12,586 nt of DNA from Microcaldota archaeon (GCA_021812205.1 JAKAOJ010000005.1:1-12586); one strand, 5' to 3'. Positions 1 through 6,275 are shown, counted from the stretch's first letter. Notes: generated from the sequence alone by a model not told the origin. Made by a program: numbers and translations.

Positions 1-1
1 G

Positions 2-295
2 TACGGTGTGCCTTCATACCTGCTCAACAGGCACGGCGACTTCGAGACCGGAAAGGACATACACGTCGTAGGCAACGACCTCATATTCAACACAAGGCAG
101 GATATATCGCGCGACGTCACACTGAGGGTCTGGCGCGGCCTACGCCACCAGTTTGGCCAGAAGGTGCGCGGCCAGCACACAAGGAGCACAGGCAGGACCG
201 GCACGACTGTCGGCGTAGTCAAGAAGTCTGTCATACCGGCGAAGGGCGGTGCTGCCAAGACTGAGTCGAAGGATTCAAAGGATTCCAAAAAGTAG
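2..295 (+). CDS. rps13: 30S ribosomal protein uS13 (S13p/S18e), C-terminal part
   Basis: This is the C-terminal part of small-subunit protein uS13, which sits in the 30S head and contacts 5S rRNA/uL5 and P-site tRNA. The frame is already open at base 2, so the true start is left of the window; the GTG at 8 is an internal valine. Visible family hallmarks are PSYLLNRHGDFETGKD near the left edge, WRGLRHQFGQKVRGQ in the middle, and HTRSTGRTGTTVGV, the conserved basic C-terminal rRNA-binding stretch. After this comes a low-complexity tail rich in Lys, Ser and Asp, longer than the usual archaeal end. The next gene, rps4, starts 9 nt downstream, as in the conserved archaeal rps13-rps4-rps11 cluster. 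The family call is secure. Confidence 0.95.
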   Translation, partial: YGVPSYLLNRHGDFETGKDIHVVGNDLIFNTRQDISRDVTLRVWRGLRHQFGQKVRGQHTRSTGRTGTTVGVVKKSVIPAKGGAAKTESKDSKDSKK

Positions 296-304
296 CGTGG
301 TTGA

Positions 305-898
305 ATGGGAGCCCCGAAAAGGAACAGGATGAAGTACGACAAGCCCAAGGACATATGGAACCTTGCCAGGATAAACTCTGACAACGCGCTCATGAAGAAA
401 TTCGGCCTTAAGAACATGAAGGAGCTGTGGAAGGCGCAGTACGAGATCAGCAGGCTCAGGGGCAACGTAAGGAACCTGCTGGCAGGCAACGGCTCGGAAG
501 CTGTCGAGAAGAGCATAATAGGGAGGCTCTCGCGCCTCGGAATAGCAACGGAGGGCACGCAGCTCGAGAAGCTCCTTGACCTGAACGAGCAGGCTCTGCT
601 GTCAAGGCGCCTCCAAACAGTGGTGTTCAAGAAAGGGCTCGCCCGGAGCATAAAGCAGGCCAGGCAGCTCATCGTGCACGGGTTCATCTCTGTAAACGGC
701 CGCAAGGTTGACAGGCCTGGGTATATGGTGCCTGCAGCAGAAGAGCAGAGCATAGGATACTTCAAGCACATCGAAATAACGATGCCGCTGCCGAAGACCG
801 GCACTGCAGAAAGCGCCGAAGCGCCTGAGGCGCAGCAGCATGCCAAGGAGGAGCAGGCAGCTGCCGAAGTGAAGGCGGAGGATTCGGGAGCTTCATAA
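305..898 (+). CDS. rps4: 30S ribosomal protein uS4 (S4p/S9e)
   Basis: This is the primary 16S rRNA-binding protein uS4, which nucleates 30S body assembly. The N-terminus MGAPKRNRMKYDKPKDIW matches the archaeal family start, which supports the ATG at 305 over the ATG at 329. An S4-type RNA-binding domain is visible around residues 100-145: LSRRLQTVVFKKGLARSIKQ, then ARQLIVHGFISVNGRKVDRPGY (split here only for reading). After about residue 163 there is an acidic, Ala/Glu-rich tail of some 30 residues that is not part of the conserved core and is probably disordered. The gene lies 9 nt after rps13 and just before rps11, so it is almost certainly co-transcribed. The opposite-strand reading frame at 602-841 is a shadow. 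Confidence 0.97.
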   Translation: MGAPKRNRMKYDKPKDIWNLARINSDNALMKKFGLKNMKELWKAQYEISRLRGNVRNLLAGNGSEAVEKSIIGRLSRLGIATEGTQLEKLLDLNEQALLSRRLQTVVFKKGLARSIKQARQLIVHGFISVNGRKVDRPGYMVPAAEEQSIGYFKHIEITMPLPKTGTAESAEAPEAQQHAKEEQAAAEVKAEDSGAS

Positions 899-914
899 CT
901 GAATGGTGTTCGTG

Positions 915-1436
915 ATGCCTAAGAAAGCAGCAGCTAAGAAGACAAAAGCCGCATCGCCGGCAGCCGAGGCGCCTGCCGCGGCCAAGAAGCAGCGGAAGGA
1001 GGAGGTCTCATACGAAGCCAAGGCAATGGAAGAATCCAGGACCAAGGCGAGGCCTGAGCGCTGGGCTGTTGCGCACGTCTATTCATCAAAGAACGACACC
1101 ATAATAACGCTTACTGATTTGAGCGGCGCCGAGACCATTGCAGTTGGAAGCGGCGGCATGATAGTAAACGCCGACTCGCAGGAGGGATCGCCCTATGCCG
1201 CAATGCAGGCAGCCTATAAGGTCGCTGCTGCAGCCAAGGAAAAGGGCGTGACAAACATAAACATAGAGATAAGGGCGCCTGGAGGCCATGGCTCAAAGAC
1301 GCCAGGGCCTGGCGCACAGGCAGTGGTAAGGGTCCTCGCAAGGAGCGGCCTGCGCGTTAACAGGATTGAAGACGTCACGCCTATACCAACAGATACAACC
1401 AGGCGTCCTGGTGGCAAGCGCGGAAGGAGGGTATAG
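915..1436 (+). CDS. rps11: 30S ribosomal protein uS11 (S11p/S14e)
   Basis: This is uS11, a 30S platform protein that contacts the mRNA exit region and helices 23-24. The core begins at [20 protein letters not shown] and includes [17 protein letters not shown], the [19 protein letters not shown] loop, and the conserved end [18 protein letters not shown]. About 45 residues of Ala/Lys-rich sequence precede the core; typical archaeal uS11 has only a few residues there, so this is a basic extension. Two starts are possible: ATG at 903, 4 nt after the rps4 stop, or ATG at 915. I chose 915 because GGTG at 905-908 gives a spaced ribosome binding site and the protein then begins MPKKAAAKK. It is the third gene of the rps13-rps4-rps11 cluster. 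Confidence 0.95.
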   Translation: MPKKAAAKKTKAASPAAEAPAAAKKQRKEEVSYEAKAMEESRTKARPERWAVAHVYSSKNDTIITLTDLSGAETIAVGSGGMIVNADSQEGSPYAAMQAAYKVAAAAKEKGVTNINIEIRAPGGHGSKTPGPGAQAVVRVLARSGLRVNRIEDVTPIPTDTTRRPGGKRGRRV

Positions 1437-1457
1437 CACTCCAGTCCATGTGATCCA

Positions 1458-1967
1458 GTGTATCAGCCTTATGCGATGCTGTATGCAGTGGTCCTCTATC
1501 CGCTAATCTACATCTTCCCCGCATACGCAGCTAACGGAGCGCCGGTGCTGTTCAAGGGCCGGAAGCCTCTGGACATGGGCAGGAAGCTCCGTGGCAAGCG
1601 CATCTTTGGCGACCACAAAACGTTGCGCGGCACAGCCTCAAGCATCGCATGCGGCATTGCCGTCGGCCTGATTGAGTATCCATTCCTCCACTACATGCTA
1701 CCAATAGCGATAATGCTTACGATAGGAGCGAACGCCGGGGACCTTCTAGGCAGCTTCGCGAAGCGCAGGATGGACATGAAGCCTGGCAGGAACCTTCCCG
1801 TGATAGACCAGTACGGCTTCTTTGCCCTCGCGCTGCTATTCGCCTTCTGGCTGGGGCATATGCCGGGGCTTTACGGCATGCTGTTCCTGGTCGTGCTTAC
1901 CGGCATACTGCACCCGCTCACCAACATCGGGGCGCACAGGCTCAGGCTGAAAGAAGTTCCGTGGTGA
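1458..1967 (+). CDS. carS: CDP-archaeol synthase (CTP:2,3-di-O-geranylgeranyl-glycerol-phosphate cytidylyltransferase)
   Basis: CarS activates the archaeal lipid precursor digeranylgeranylglyceryl phosphate with CTP, giving CDP-archaeol for polar head-group attachment at the membrane. The 169-residue length is normal for the family. Motifs seen are FPAYAANGAPVLF (20-32), GRKLRGKRIFGDHKTLRG (41-58), GDLLGSFAKRR (94-104) followed by a basic MDMKPGR, VIDQYGF (115-121), and the terminal LTNIGAHRLRLKEVPW. Hydrophobic spans lie near residues 5-24, 61-92, 120-135 and 138-153. The start is GTG at 1458. Just before it, GTGATCC (1450-1456) matches the 3' half of the archaeal anti-SD complement, which supports this start over the ATG at 1476. 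The gene follows rps11 by 21 nt, so lipid synthesis appears tied to ribosomal-protein transcription. Confidence 0.93.
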   Translation: MYQPYAMLYAVVLYPLIYIFPAYAANGAPVLFKGRKPLDMGRKLRGKRIFGDHKTLRGTASSIACGIAVGLIEYPFLHYMLPIAIMLTIGANAGDLLGSFAKRRMDMKPGRNLPVIDQYGFFALALLFAFWLGHMPGLYGMLFLVVLTGILHPLTNIGAHRLRLKEVPW

Positions 1968-1978
1968 CTGGCGGGACC

Positions 1979-2743
1979 ATGGACGTGCTTGGCAGTATAC
2001 ACGCGTTCCTCTTCGGCAAGACAATAGCCAGTGCGCGCGAAGGCAATGATACAATCGCAGTCGTAGAACGCGGCTCCTCGCGCGTCTTCATGTGCAACGA
2101 TGTGGTGCTGTCCAGGCTGGACAGCAGGCTCTACACGGGCGGGTACTGGGACTACTTCTCGCCTCTGCCATCATTGTACAAGGACGCAAGGGTTCTTGTC
2201 ATCGGGCTCGGCGGTGGTACAGTGCCATACCAGCTCGAGTCCATATACGGCAGCTCCGCCAGAATAGACGTGGTAGAGATAAGCGAGACCGTGTCCAGGC
2301 TGTCAAAGGCCTTCCTCCCGAGGCAGCTCCGCTCCAGAGTCATAATCAGCGACGGCACAGAATTCGTGAAGGGCCTTGCACCAGACAGCTACGACATAAT
2401 TATTCTGGACCCGTACCGCACATACGCCCTGGCGCGCGCATTCATGGAGGGCTCGTTCATCGAGGCAGCGTATACAGCGCTCTCGCAGGAGGGCATACTC
2501 GCGATAAACTACATAATCGACAGCAGCAATGCCTCGCTGTGGGAGGAAGCGCTGTCGCTGCTGAAGGGGCGCTTCTCCATGTACTCGATTGCAGCCCCGC
2601 CAGCATCAGGCAACAGGGTTGTGCTCTGTTCCAAGAAGCTGGGCAGCAAAGAGATGCTGGCGAGAATCGCTGCACATTTTCCAGGCGGCGCCATGCCGAA
2701 GCACGTGGCCGACGGATATTCAGCCATGGAACAGCTGCCGTGA
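1979..2743 (+). CDS. Spermidine synthase-like (polyamine aminopropyltransferase-family) Rossmann-fold protein
   Basis: The protein has a class I SAM-binding Rossmann fold of spermidine-synthase type. From ATG 1979 (254 residues) the visible motifs are YTGGYWDYFSPLP (52-64), VLVIGLGGGT (72-81; nucleotide-binding glycine loop), VVEIS (98-102; acidic residue for the ribose), ISDGTEFV (123-130) and IILDPY (141-146). In true spermidine synthases the last motif carries a catalytic/gate Asp pair; here only one Asp is evident. An aminopropyltransferase, a relative with another donor or acceptor, or a methyltransferase are all possible. The start is uncertain: GTG at 1964 would overlap the carS stop by 4 nt, while ATG at 1979 has GGTGA upstream at 1963-1967. 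It is probably the last gene of the rps13-carS unit. The long arginine-rich frame at 2092-2814 is a shadow. Confidence 0.75.
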   Translation: MDVLGSIHAFLFGKTIASAREGNDTIAVVERGSSRVFMCNDVVLSRLDSRLYTGGYWDYFSPLPSLYKDARVLVIGLGGGTVPYQLESIYGSSARIDVVEISETVSRLSKAFLPRQLRSRVIISDGTEFVKGLAPDSYDIIILDPYRTYALARAFMEGSFIEAAYTALSQEGILAINYIIDSSNASLWEEALSLLKGRFSMYSIAAPPASGNRVVLCSKKLGSKEMLARIAAHFPGGAMPKHVADGYSAMEQLP

Positions 2744-2776
2744 CCCTGCAAGCACCATTCGTGTTACTTGCGAACA

Positions 2777-2785
2777 TATTTTTAA
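2777..2785 (+). promoter_or_regulatory. TATA box for the NRAMP-like gene
   Basis: TATTTTTAA is centred 26 bp before the ATG at 2807. This is the archaeal TATA-to-start-site distance, so the transcript is probably leaderless. No ribosome binding site precedes 2807, which fits. This is evidence from spacing only. Confidence 0.6.
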
Positions 2786-2806
2786 CTTCCTGTCTATTTA
2801 TTGCCG

Positions 2807-4204
2807 ATGCCTGAAGTAAAGCCCCTTGCACCTCCTGAGAACGTGCCCTTCGATGTCAACAGGAAGCTCGAGGAGCTGCCTGTCGAGCTGAGGCTGAGGG
2901 CTAAGGACAGGCTGAGGGTCGGCAGGCTCAGGCACAGGAAGGGCCTTTTAGCCAAGATAATGCTTCTTGTAGCCCTAATAGGCCCGGGAGTGCTCGTCAT
3001 GGTCGCCGACAACGATGCCGGCGGCGTAATCACGTACGCGCAAACAGGGTCAATCTTCGGAATTGGGTTCTTCATACCTCTCATGGTACTGATGATACCT
3101 ACTGCATATTTTGTGCAGGAGATGACGGTGAGGCTCGCAGCCGTGACAAGGCGCGGCCATGCAGAGATGATATGGCGGAGGTACGGCAGCTTCTGGGGGG
3201 CGTTCTCCCTAGCCGACCTGCTAATAGCCAACTCGCTAACAATGGTCACAGAGTTCATAGGCATATCGTTCGGCATGAGCGTGTTCGGTGTGAGCCACAT
3301 CGTCGCAGTGGCTGTTGGGATACTGTTCGTACTTACCGTTACACTCACGCTCCGCTACCATAGGTGGGAGCGCGCAAGCCTCATAATCGCGCTCTTCAAC
3401 CTCGTGTTCATCCCTCTTGTGCTGTTCGCACACCCCAACTGGTCCACTGTGGCGAGCGCCTTCGCCACGTGGCATGTCGACGGTGGAATAACCCAGCTCT
3501 TCCTTTACGTGCTGCTGGCCAACCTCGGCACTACGATAGCTCCATGGATGCTGTTCTTTCAGCAGAGCTCAGAGGTCGACCGCGGTACAGTGCCGGAGGA
3601 TATAGGTGCAGGGAGGCGTGACACCTTAATAGGCGCGTGCGTGATGTCGGCCGTTGCTATCTCGATAATGATATTCTTCGGTACCCTTGTATTCAACGGC
3701 GCGCAGGTAACCAGCGCCACGAGCACCGCGCCGTACAACATAGCAGCTATACTAAGCACAGTATCACACAAGGTCGGCCTGCTGCCGACAAAGCTGTTCG
3801 CCCTAGGCCTTATAGACGCGGGGCTCATATCTGCGATAGCGCTAACAGCGAGCACATCCTGGGCTGTGGGCGAGGCGTTTGAATGGCCCAAAAGCATAAA
3901 CCTGCCTTTCTGGGAAGGCAGGAAGTTCTATGTGCCAGGCATGGTAAGCCTGATGATAGCAGCGGCGATAGTGCTTGTGCCTAACGTGCCTCTCGGATTC
4001 CTGAACATAACTGTGCAGGTGGTTGCGTCGATTTTCATGCCTGCGGCCCTCCTGTTCCTGCTGCTCCTTGCCAACGACAAGGAGATAATGGGCAAATACG
4101 CAAACAAAGGGTGGGAGAACGCAGGCACGATACTGATAATGGTTGTGCTGATAAGCATGAGTGCGCTTTATGGCATCACGCTGCTGTTCCCCGGCGCCCT
4201 GTAG
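2807..4204 (+). CDS. NRAMP-superfamily divalent cation transporter with non-canonical metal-site residues
   Basis: This is a 465-residue multi-span membrane protein of the LeuT-fold NRAMP superfamily, which imports divalent metal ions. About eleven hydrophobic segments follow a ~45-residue basic, cytosolic N-terminus. The TM1 signature is GPGVLVMVADNDAGG (59-73). Aligned with the canonical DPGN motif, Asp70 is kept but the Asn position is Gly73. The TM6 signature is GTTIAPWMLFFQQSSEVDRG (241-260), where the classic Met-Pro-His is Ala-Pro-Trp (245-247). The metal-coordinating Asn and Met of Mn/Fe transporters are therefore missing. From memory, such changes mark NRAMP-related magnesium transporters (NRMT) and allied clades, so Mg2+ or broad divalent transport is plausible; the substrate is inference. 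ATG 2807 is preferred to TTG 2801. The next gene is coupled. Confidence 0.88.
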   Translation: MPEVKPLAPPENVPFDVNRKLEELPVELRLRAKDRLRVGRLRHRKGLLAKIMLLVALIGPGVLVMVADNDAGGVITYAQTGSIFGIGFFIPLMVLMIPTAYFVQEMTVRLAAVTRRGHAEMIWRRYGSFWGAFSLADLLIANSLTMVTEFIGISFGMSVFGVSHIVAVAVGILFVLTVTLTLRYHRWERASLIIALFNLVFIPLVLFAHPNWSTVASAFATWHVDGGITQLFLYVLLANLGTTIAPWMLFFQQSSEVDRGTVPEDIGAGRRDTLIGACVMSAVAISIMIFFGTLVFNGAQVTSATSTAPYNIAAILSTVSHKVGLLPTKLFALGLIDAGLISAIALTASTSWAVGEAFEWPKSINLPFWEGRKFYVPGMVSLMIAAAIVLVPNVPLGFLNITVQVVASIFMPAALLFLLLLANDKEIMGKYANKGWENAGTILIMVVLISMSALYGITLLFPGAL

Positions 4205-4214
4205 GTGACGATCC

Positions 4215-4424
4215 ATGAACCATGAAAAAGAAGGATACCAGTTCATAAAGAGTGAACAGGAGTGGAATAGCTTCCTGAAGCGCGAGAAGATACGCGACTA
4301 TTCAAAGGTCCCGGTCCCAAGGGCGAGGATTAAGGGCGTCGTCAAGGTAGCATTCATATTCCTAAGAATATACATCGCATTCATGCTGGTGCTAATCCTG
4401 TTAGGGTTCCTGCACATATTGTGA
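4215..4424 (+). CDS. Small single-span membrane protein, unknown function
   Basis: This is a 69-residue protein. The first ~40 residues are hydrophilic and charged (KSEQEWNSFLKREKIRDYSK near 12-31), followed by a basic stretch and a single C-terminal hydrophobic segment (about 44-69) that ends at the stop. The layout suggests a tail-anchored protein or a C-out single-pass protein with a cytosolic N-terminus. It begins 10 nt after the transporter stop, with a strong ribosome binding site, GGTGACGATCC (4204-4214), that overlaps the last base of that stop codon. It is therefore almost certainly translated from the same message. I recognise no family. A role as a small accessory or regulatory subunit of the transporter is inference from coupling alone. 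Confidence 0.75.
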   Translation: MNHEKEGYQFIKSEQEWNSFLKREKIRDYSKVPVPRARIKGVVKVAFIFLRIYIAFMLVLILLGFLHIL

Positions 4425-4468
4425 AGCACTGCCCAGCAATCCCAAGCACATGCAGCTAACGGAAACAA

Positions 4469-4474
4469 TTTATA
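4469..4474 (+). promoter_or_regulatory. TATA box upstream of the 4497 gene
   Basis: TTTATA is centred about 25-26 bp before the ATG at 4497, the expected distance for a leaderless transcript. This decides the start at 4497 rather than the in-frame ATGs at 4476 and 4482, which would lie upstream of the transcription start. Confidence 0.6.
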
Positions 4475-4477
4475 GAT

Positions 4478-4494
4478 GCGCATGCAAGCGCATG
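4478..4494 (+). repeat. Tandem heptamer GCGCATG x2, possible operator
   Basis: GCGCATG occurs at 4478-4484 and again at 4488-4494, exactly 10 bp apart, which is about one helical turn. Both copies lie between the TATA box and the predicted leaderless start at 4497, where a bound protein would block polymerase. The repeat is plain in the sequence; its function as an operator is inference. The heptamer also occurs singly elsewhere, including in coding DNA, so only the helically phased pair is notable. Confidence 0.45.
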
Positions 4495-4496
4495 TG

Positions 4497-5126
4497 ATGG
4501 AAGATTACGAAGTCATAGAGACGCACAAGGCACCGGCGCAGGGCACCACGGCAACGCCCCAGTTCATCTCGCGGGCGATAAACTTCAAGGTGCCTACGTA
4601 CGTCGTGATGTCGGTTTCCGCCGAGCTGAAGACCAACGAAATCGTGCAAATAGGCGAAAAGCGCGTATACCTGGCTGGCAGGGACATAGGCGATATAAAG
4701 GAGATGAAGTCGGGCGCAGGCATAAAGATAGATGCGAGCTACAACATAAAGTACACGGGCGGCTATTCGCGCGACGGCTCGACCATATACATAGATTCAA
4801 ACTTCCCGAAAGTGCTGGACGTGCTTGGGAAGAAGGTCGACGCTCTGGAAAGCATCGGCAGGCATCACGAGCTGACCGAGAAGTGGTTTGTCGACAGTGC
4901 ATACGACTATCCGTATGCGCACGAGATAGCCAACAGGAGCGAGCGGGCCTACGTCGAGTCCCTTGGAGTATCATGGGATGACTACAGCAAGGAGGTCAAC
5001 AAGCACCTCACCTTAGTCAGCTCTGCCAAACTTGTGCGCAGTCCCAAGGACCTTGACACCACGCCCTACATCTCTTCTGGCGACACCGCGACGCTAAAGG
5101 AGATACGCGAGAGCATGGAGCCGTAA
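4497..5126 (+). CDS. Hypothetical protein with a HHExxE / AHE cluster (possible metal-binding or zincin-like)
   Basis: This is a soluble 209-residue protein with no signal peptide or membrane span. The centre reads YTGGYSRDGSTIYIDSNFP (86-104), then a helix with GRHHELTEKW (121-130), then YPYAHEIANRSERAYVESLG (139-158) and SWDDY. The arrangement His123-His124-Glu125-Glu128 followed by His142-Glu143 could form a metal site on two helices. It recalls small uncharacterised bacterial and phage proteins with HExxEK and AHExA helices, but I cannot name a family with confidence. The start was chosen from the leaderless promoter; ATG 4476 would add seven residues. The gene stands alone between the transporter unit and the 5257 gene and has its own promoter with a tandem heptamer. 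Confidence 0.75.
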   Translation: MEDYEVIETHKAPAQGTTATPQFISRAINFKVPTYVVMSVSAELKTNEIVQIGEKRVYLAGRDIGDIKEMKSGAGIKIDASYNIKYTGGYSRDGSTIYIDSNFPKVLDVLGKKVDALESIGRHHELTEKWFVDSAYDYPYAHEIANRSERAYVESLGVSWDDYSKEVNKHLTLVSSAKLVRSPKDLDTTPYISSGDTATLKEIRESMEP

Positions 5127-5138
5127 GCCCAACGGCAA

Positions 5139-5163
5139 GGGCCGACCCTTTCGTATGCGGCCC
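5139..5163 (+). other. GC-rich inverted repeat after the 4497 gene, possible terminator hairpin
   Basis: GGGCCG (5139-5144) pairs with CGGCCC (5158-5163) around a 13-nt loop, which itself contains CTTTC facing GAAAG just beyond (5169-5173). A run of seven C follows at 5161-5167. It lies 12 nt after the stop at 5126. There is no U-tract, so it is not a classic intrinsic terminator. It may be a 3'-end stabilising structure. Confidence 0.3.
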
Positions 5164-5183
5164 CCCCTTGAAAGGCGCAAACC

Positions 5184-5226
5184 TTATATGGGACATTTAG
5201 CGAACGCATGGCTTCCGATATTTATA
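5184..5226 (+). promoter_or_regulatory. Two TATA-like boxes upstream of the 5257 gene
   Basis: TTATAT (5184-5189) and TATTTATA (5219-5226) are spaced 36 bp apart. The second would start transcription near 5248, just before GGTGA (5248-5252), the ribosome binding site for the GTG start at 5257. The first would give a leader of about 45 nt. Two start sites are possible; the second box is the closer match. Confidence 0.45.
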
Positions 5227-5256
5227 CCTTTACCGCAATAAACATTTGGTGAGATT

Positions 5257-6165
5257 GTGTCGTTCTTCAAGTCCAGCAAGCCGAAAGCCGAGACTGTTAC
5301 GCAAGCACAGTCAGTGCAGGAGCAGGCAGCGCCGCAGCAGAGCGCTCCAACCCAGAATGCAGGCGCGCAAGGGGTTACCGGCCAGCAGGCAGCGCCTGCA
5401 GTGCTAAGGACGGCTGCGGTGCCAGACTGGCTGCTGAACGAAGAGACAGTGCTGGCAGAGTTCGGCGAAGCGCGGGTGTACGATAGGAAGTCGATAGGGA
5501 ACGCAAGGATGGCTAAGTTCTCAAAGGGCGTAGCCCGCGCCCGTGCCGTGCAATCAGCAAGCATGCACTTGGGTATGTCTTCGAGCAGCAATGTAGTAAA
5601 GACCGAGGCGAACAAGAACGAGAATTATATACGGGCTTCAAAGGCAGCTGCAGCAGCCGCTGCGAACATAACAGATATGGACGTGCAAAAGATTGTTGTG
5701 ACAAACAGGCGCCTTGTGCTGCTAGACGAGGACGGCGACACGCTGGCGGGCATACCGCTGGGGCTGGAGGGATCAAAATTTGCCATCCTGAACGAGCAGC
5801 CCCGCAGGCCAAACCACCAGCTTGGCGAGAACGTCAGCTGGGCGCGCGAAGTTGGCACAGAAAAGCCCATTCTGCACGATGAGGAAATCACCTTATCGTT
5901 CACTGATTTTCCTGTGTGGTACGTTGACAAGTACATGCTGGATCCCAAAATACGCAAAGACAAGGTCAAGCAGAGGGCCTACAACATGCTGAAGGTCAGG
6001 GGCACGAAGATAATCAACATAGCGCTTTCCGACAATGAGAAAATGGGAGAGCTTCTGCGCCTGCTGCGCACAAGGCTTGAAGGGGTTAAGGAATACTCCG
6101 CCGACAAGGCCCGCATGCTCGCAGACTACATTGGCATGGAGCCCGCCCAGCTTCCCTGGAAGTAA
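5257..6165 (+). CDS. Hypothetical protein with disordered Gln/Ala-rich N-terminus and a possible PH-like segment
   Basis: This is a 302-residue soluble protein. Residues 1-55 are Gln/Ala/Pro-rich and probably disordered; residues 128-137 form an Ala-rich run. The segment VQKIVVTNRRLVLLDEDG (143-160), followed by DTLAGIPL, resembles the central strands of bacterial PH-like (bPH) domains, in which a T-N-x-R-L signature is common. A second part, SFTDFPVWYVDKYMLDP (214-230), and a basic helical C-terminus follow. I recognise no catalytic motif. The GTG start at 5257 is supported by GGTGA at 5248-5252. It has its own promoter and is followed by paired hairpins. The function is unknown; a membrane-binding or scaffold role is only a guess from the weak PH-like resemblance. 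Confidence 0.75.
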   Translation: MSFFKSSKPKAETVTQAQSVQEQAAPQQSAPTQNAGAQGVTGQQAAPAVLRTAAVPDWLLNEETVLAEFGEARVYDRKSIGNARMAKFSKGVARARAVQSASMHLGMSSSSNVVKTEANKNENYIRASKAAAAAAANITDMDVQKIVVTNRRLVLLDEDGDTLAGIPLGLEGSKFAILNEQPRRPNHQLGENVSWAREVGTEKPILHDEEITLSFTDFPVWYVDKYMLDPKIRKDKVKQRAYNMLKVRGTKIINIALSDNEKMGELLRLLRTRLEGVKEYSADKARMLADYIGMEPAQLPWK

Positions 6166-6200
6166 GGCAGGCACACGGCGCATGCCTGCCCTGCAGGCAT
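6166..6200 (+). other. Two mutually exclusive hairpins after the 5257 gene
   Basis: GGCAGGCA (6166-6173) can pair with TGCCTGCC (6183-6190), an 8-bp stem with a 9-nt loop that starts at the first base after the stop codon. The middle arm can instead pair downstream: ATGCCTGC (6182-6189) with GCAGGCAT (6193-6200), an 8-bp stem with a 3-nt loop. The two folds cannot coexist. This could be a 3'-end or terminator structure or a switch; there is no U-tract. Confidence 0.45.
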
Positions 6201-6242
6201 TAGCAGCCCCTCAGGCAAAGGCAGTGCCGCTCCTCAGAAAGC

Positions 6243-6252
6243 TTTTAATATA
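6243..6252 (+). promoter_or_regulatory. TATA box for rpl29-aIF1
   Basis: TTTTAATATA is centred about 29 bp before the GTG at 6276, predicting a transcript with a leader of only a few nucleotides. It indicates that this ribosomal pair is transcribed from its own promoter and not from a large ribosomal operon. Confidence 0.6.
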
Positions 6253-6275
6253 TTGACTGCGCTAAAGATAGGTAG

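Noticed and set aside
2092..2814. A 240-codon frame on the + strand overlapping the spermidine-synthase-like gene
   Set aside because: It is rich in Arg, Gln and His with no recognisable domain, and lies fully out of frame with a gene carrying clear Rossmann motifs. It is a GC-driven shadow.
3842..4246. Long minus-strand frames opposite the transporter (also 2794-3348 and 3559-3897)
   Set aside because: They are antisense to a gene with unmistakable NRAMP motifs and show the odd composition typical of shadows.
5208..5252. A 14-codon open frame (MASDIYTFTAINIW) before the 5257 gene, possibly a leader peptide
   Set aside because: The nearest TATA-like box (5184-5189) would start transcription at about 5212, after its ATG. 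There is no ribosome binding site, and chance short frames are common.
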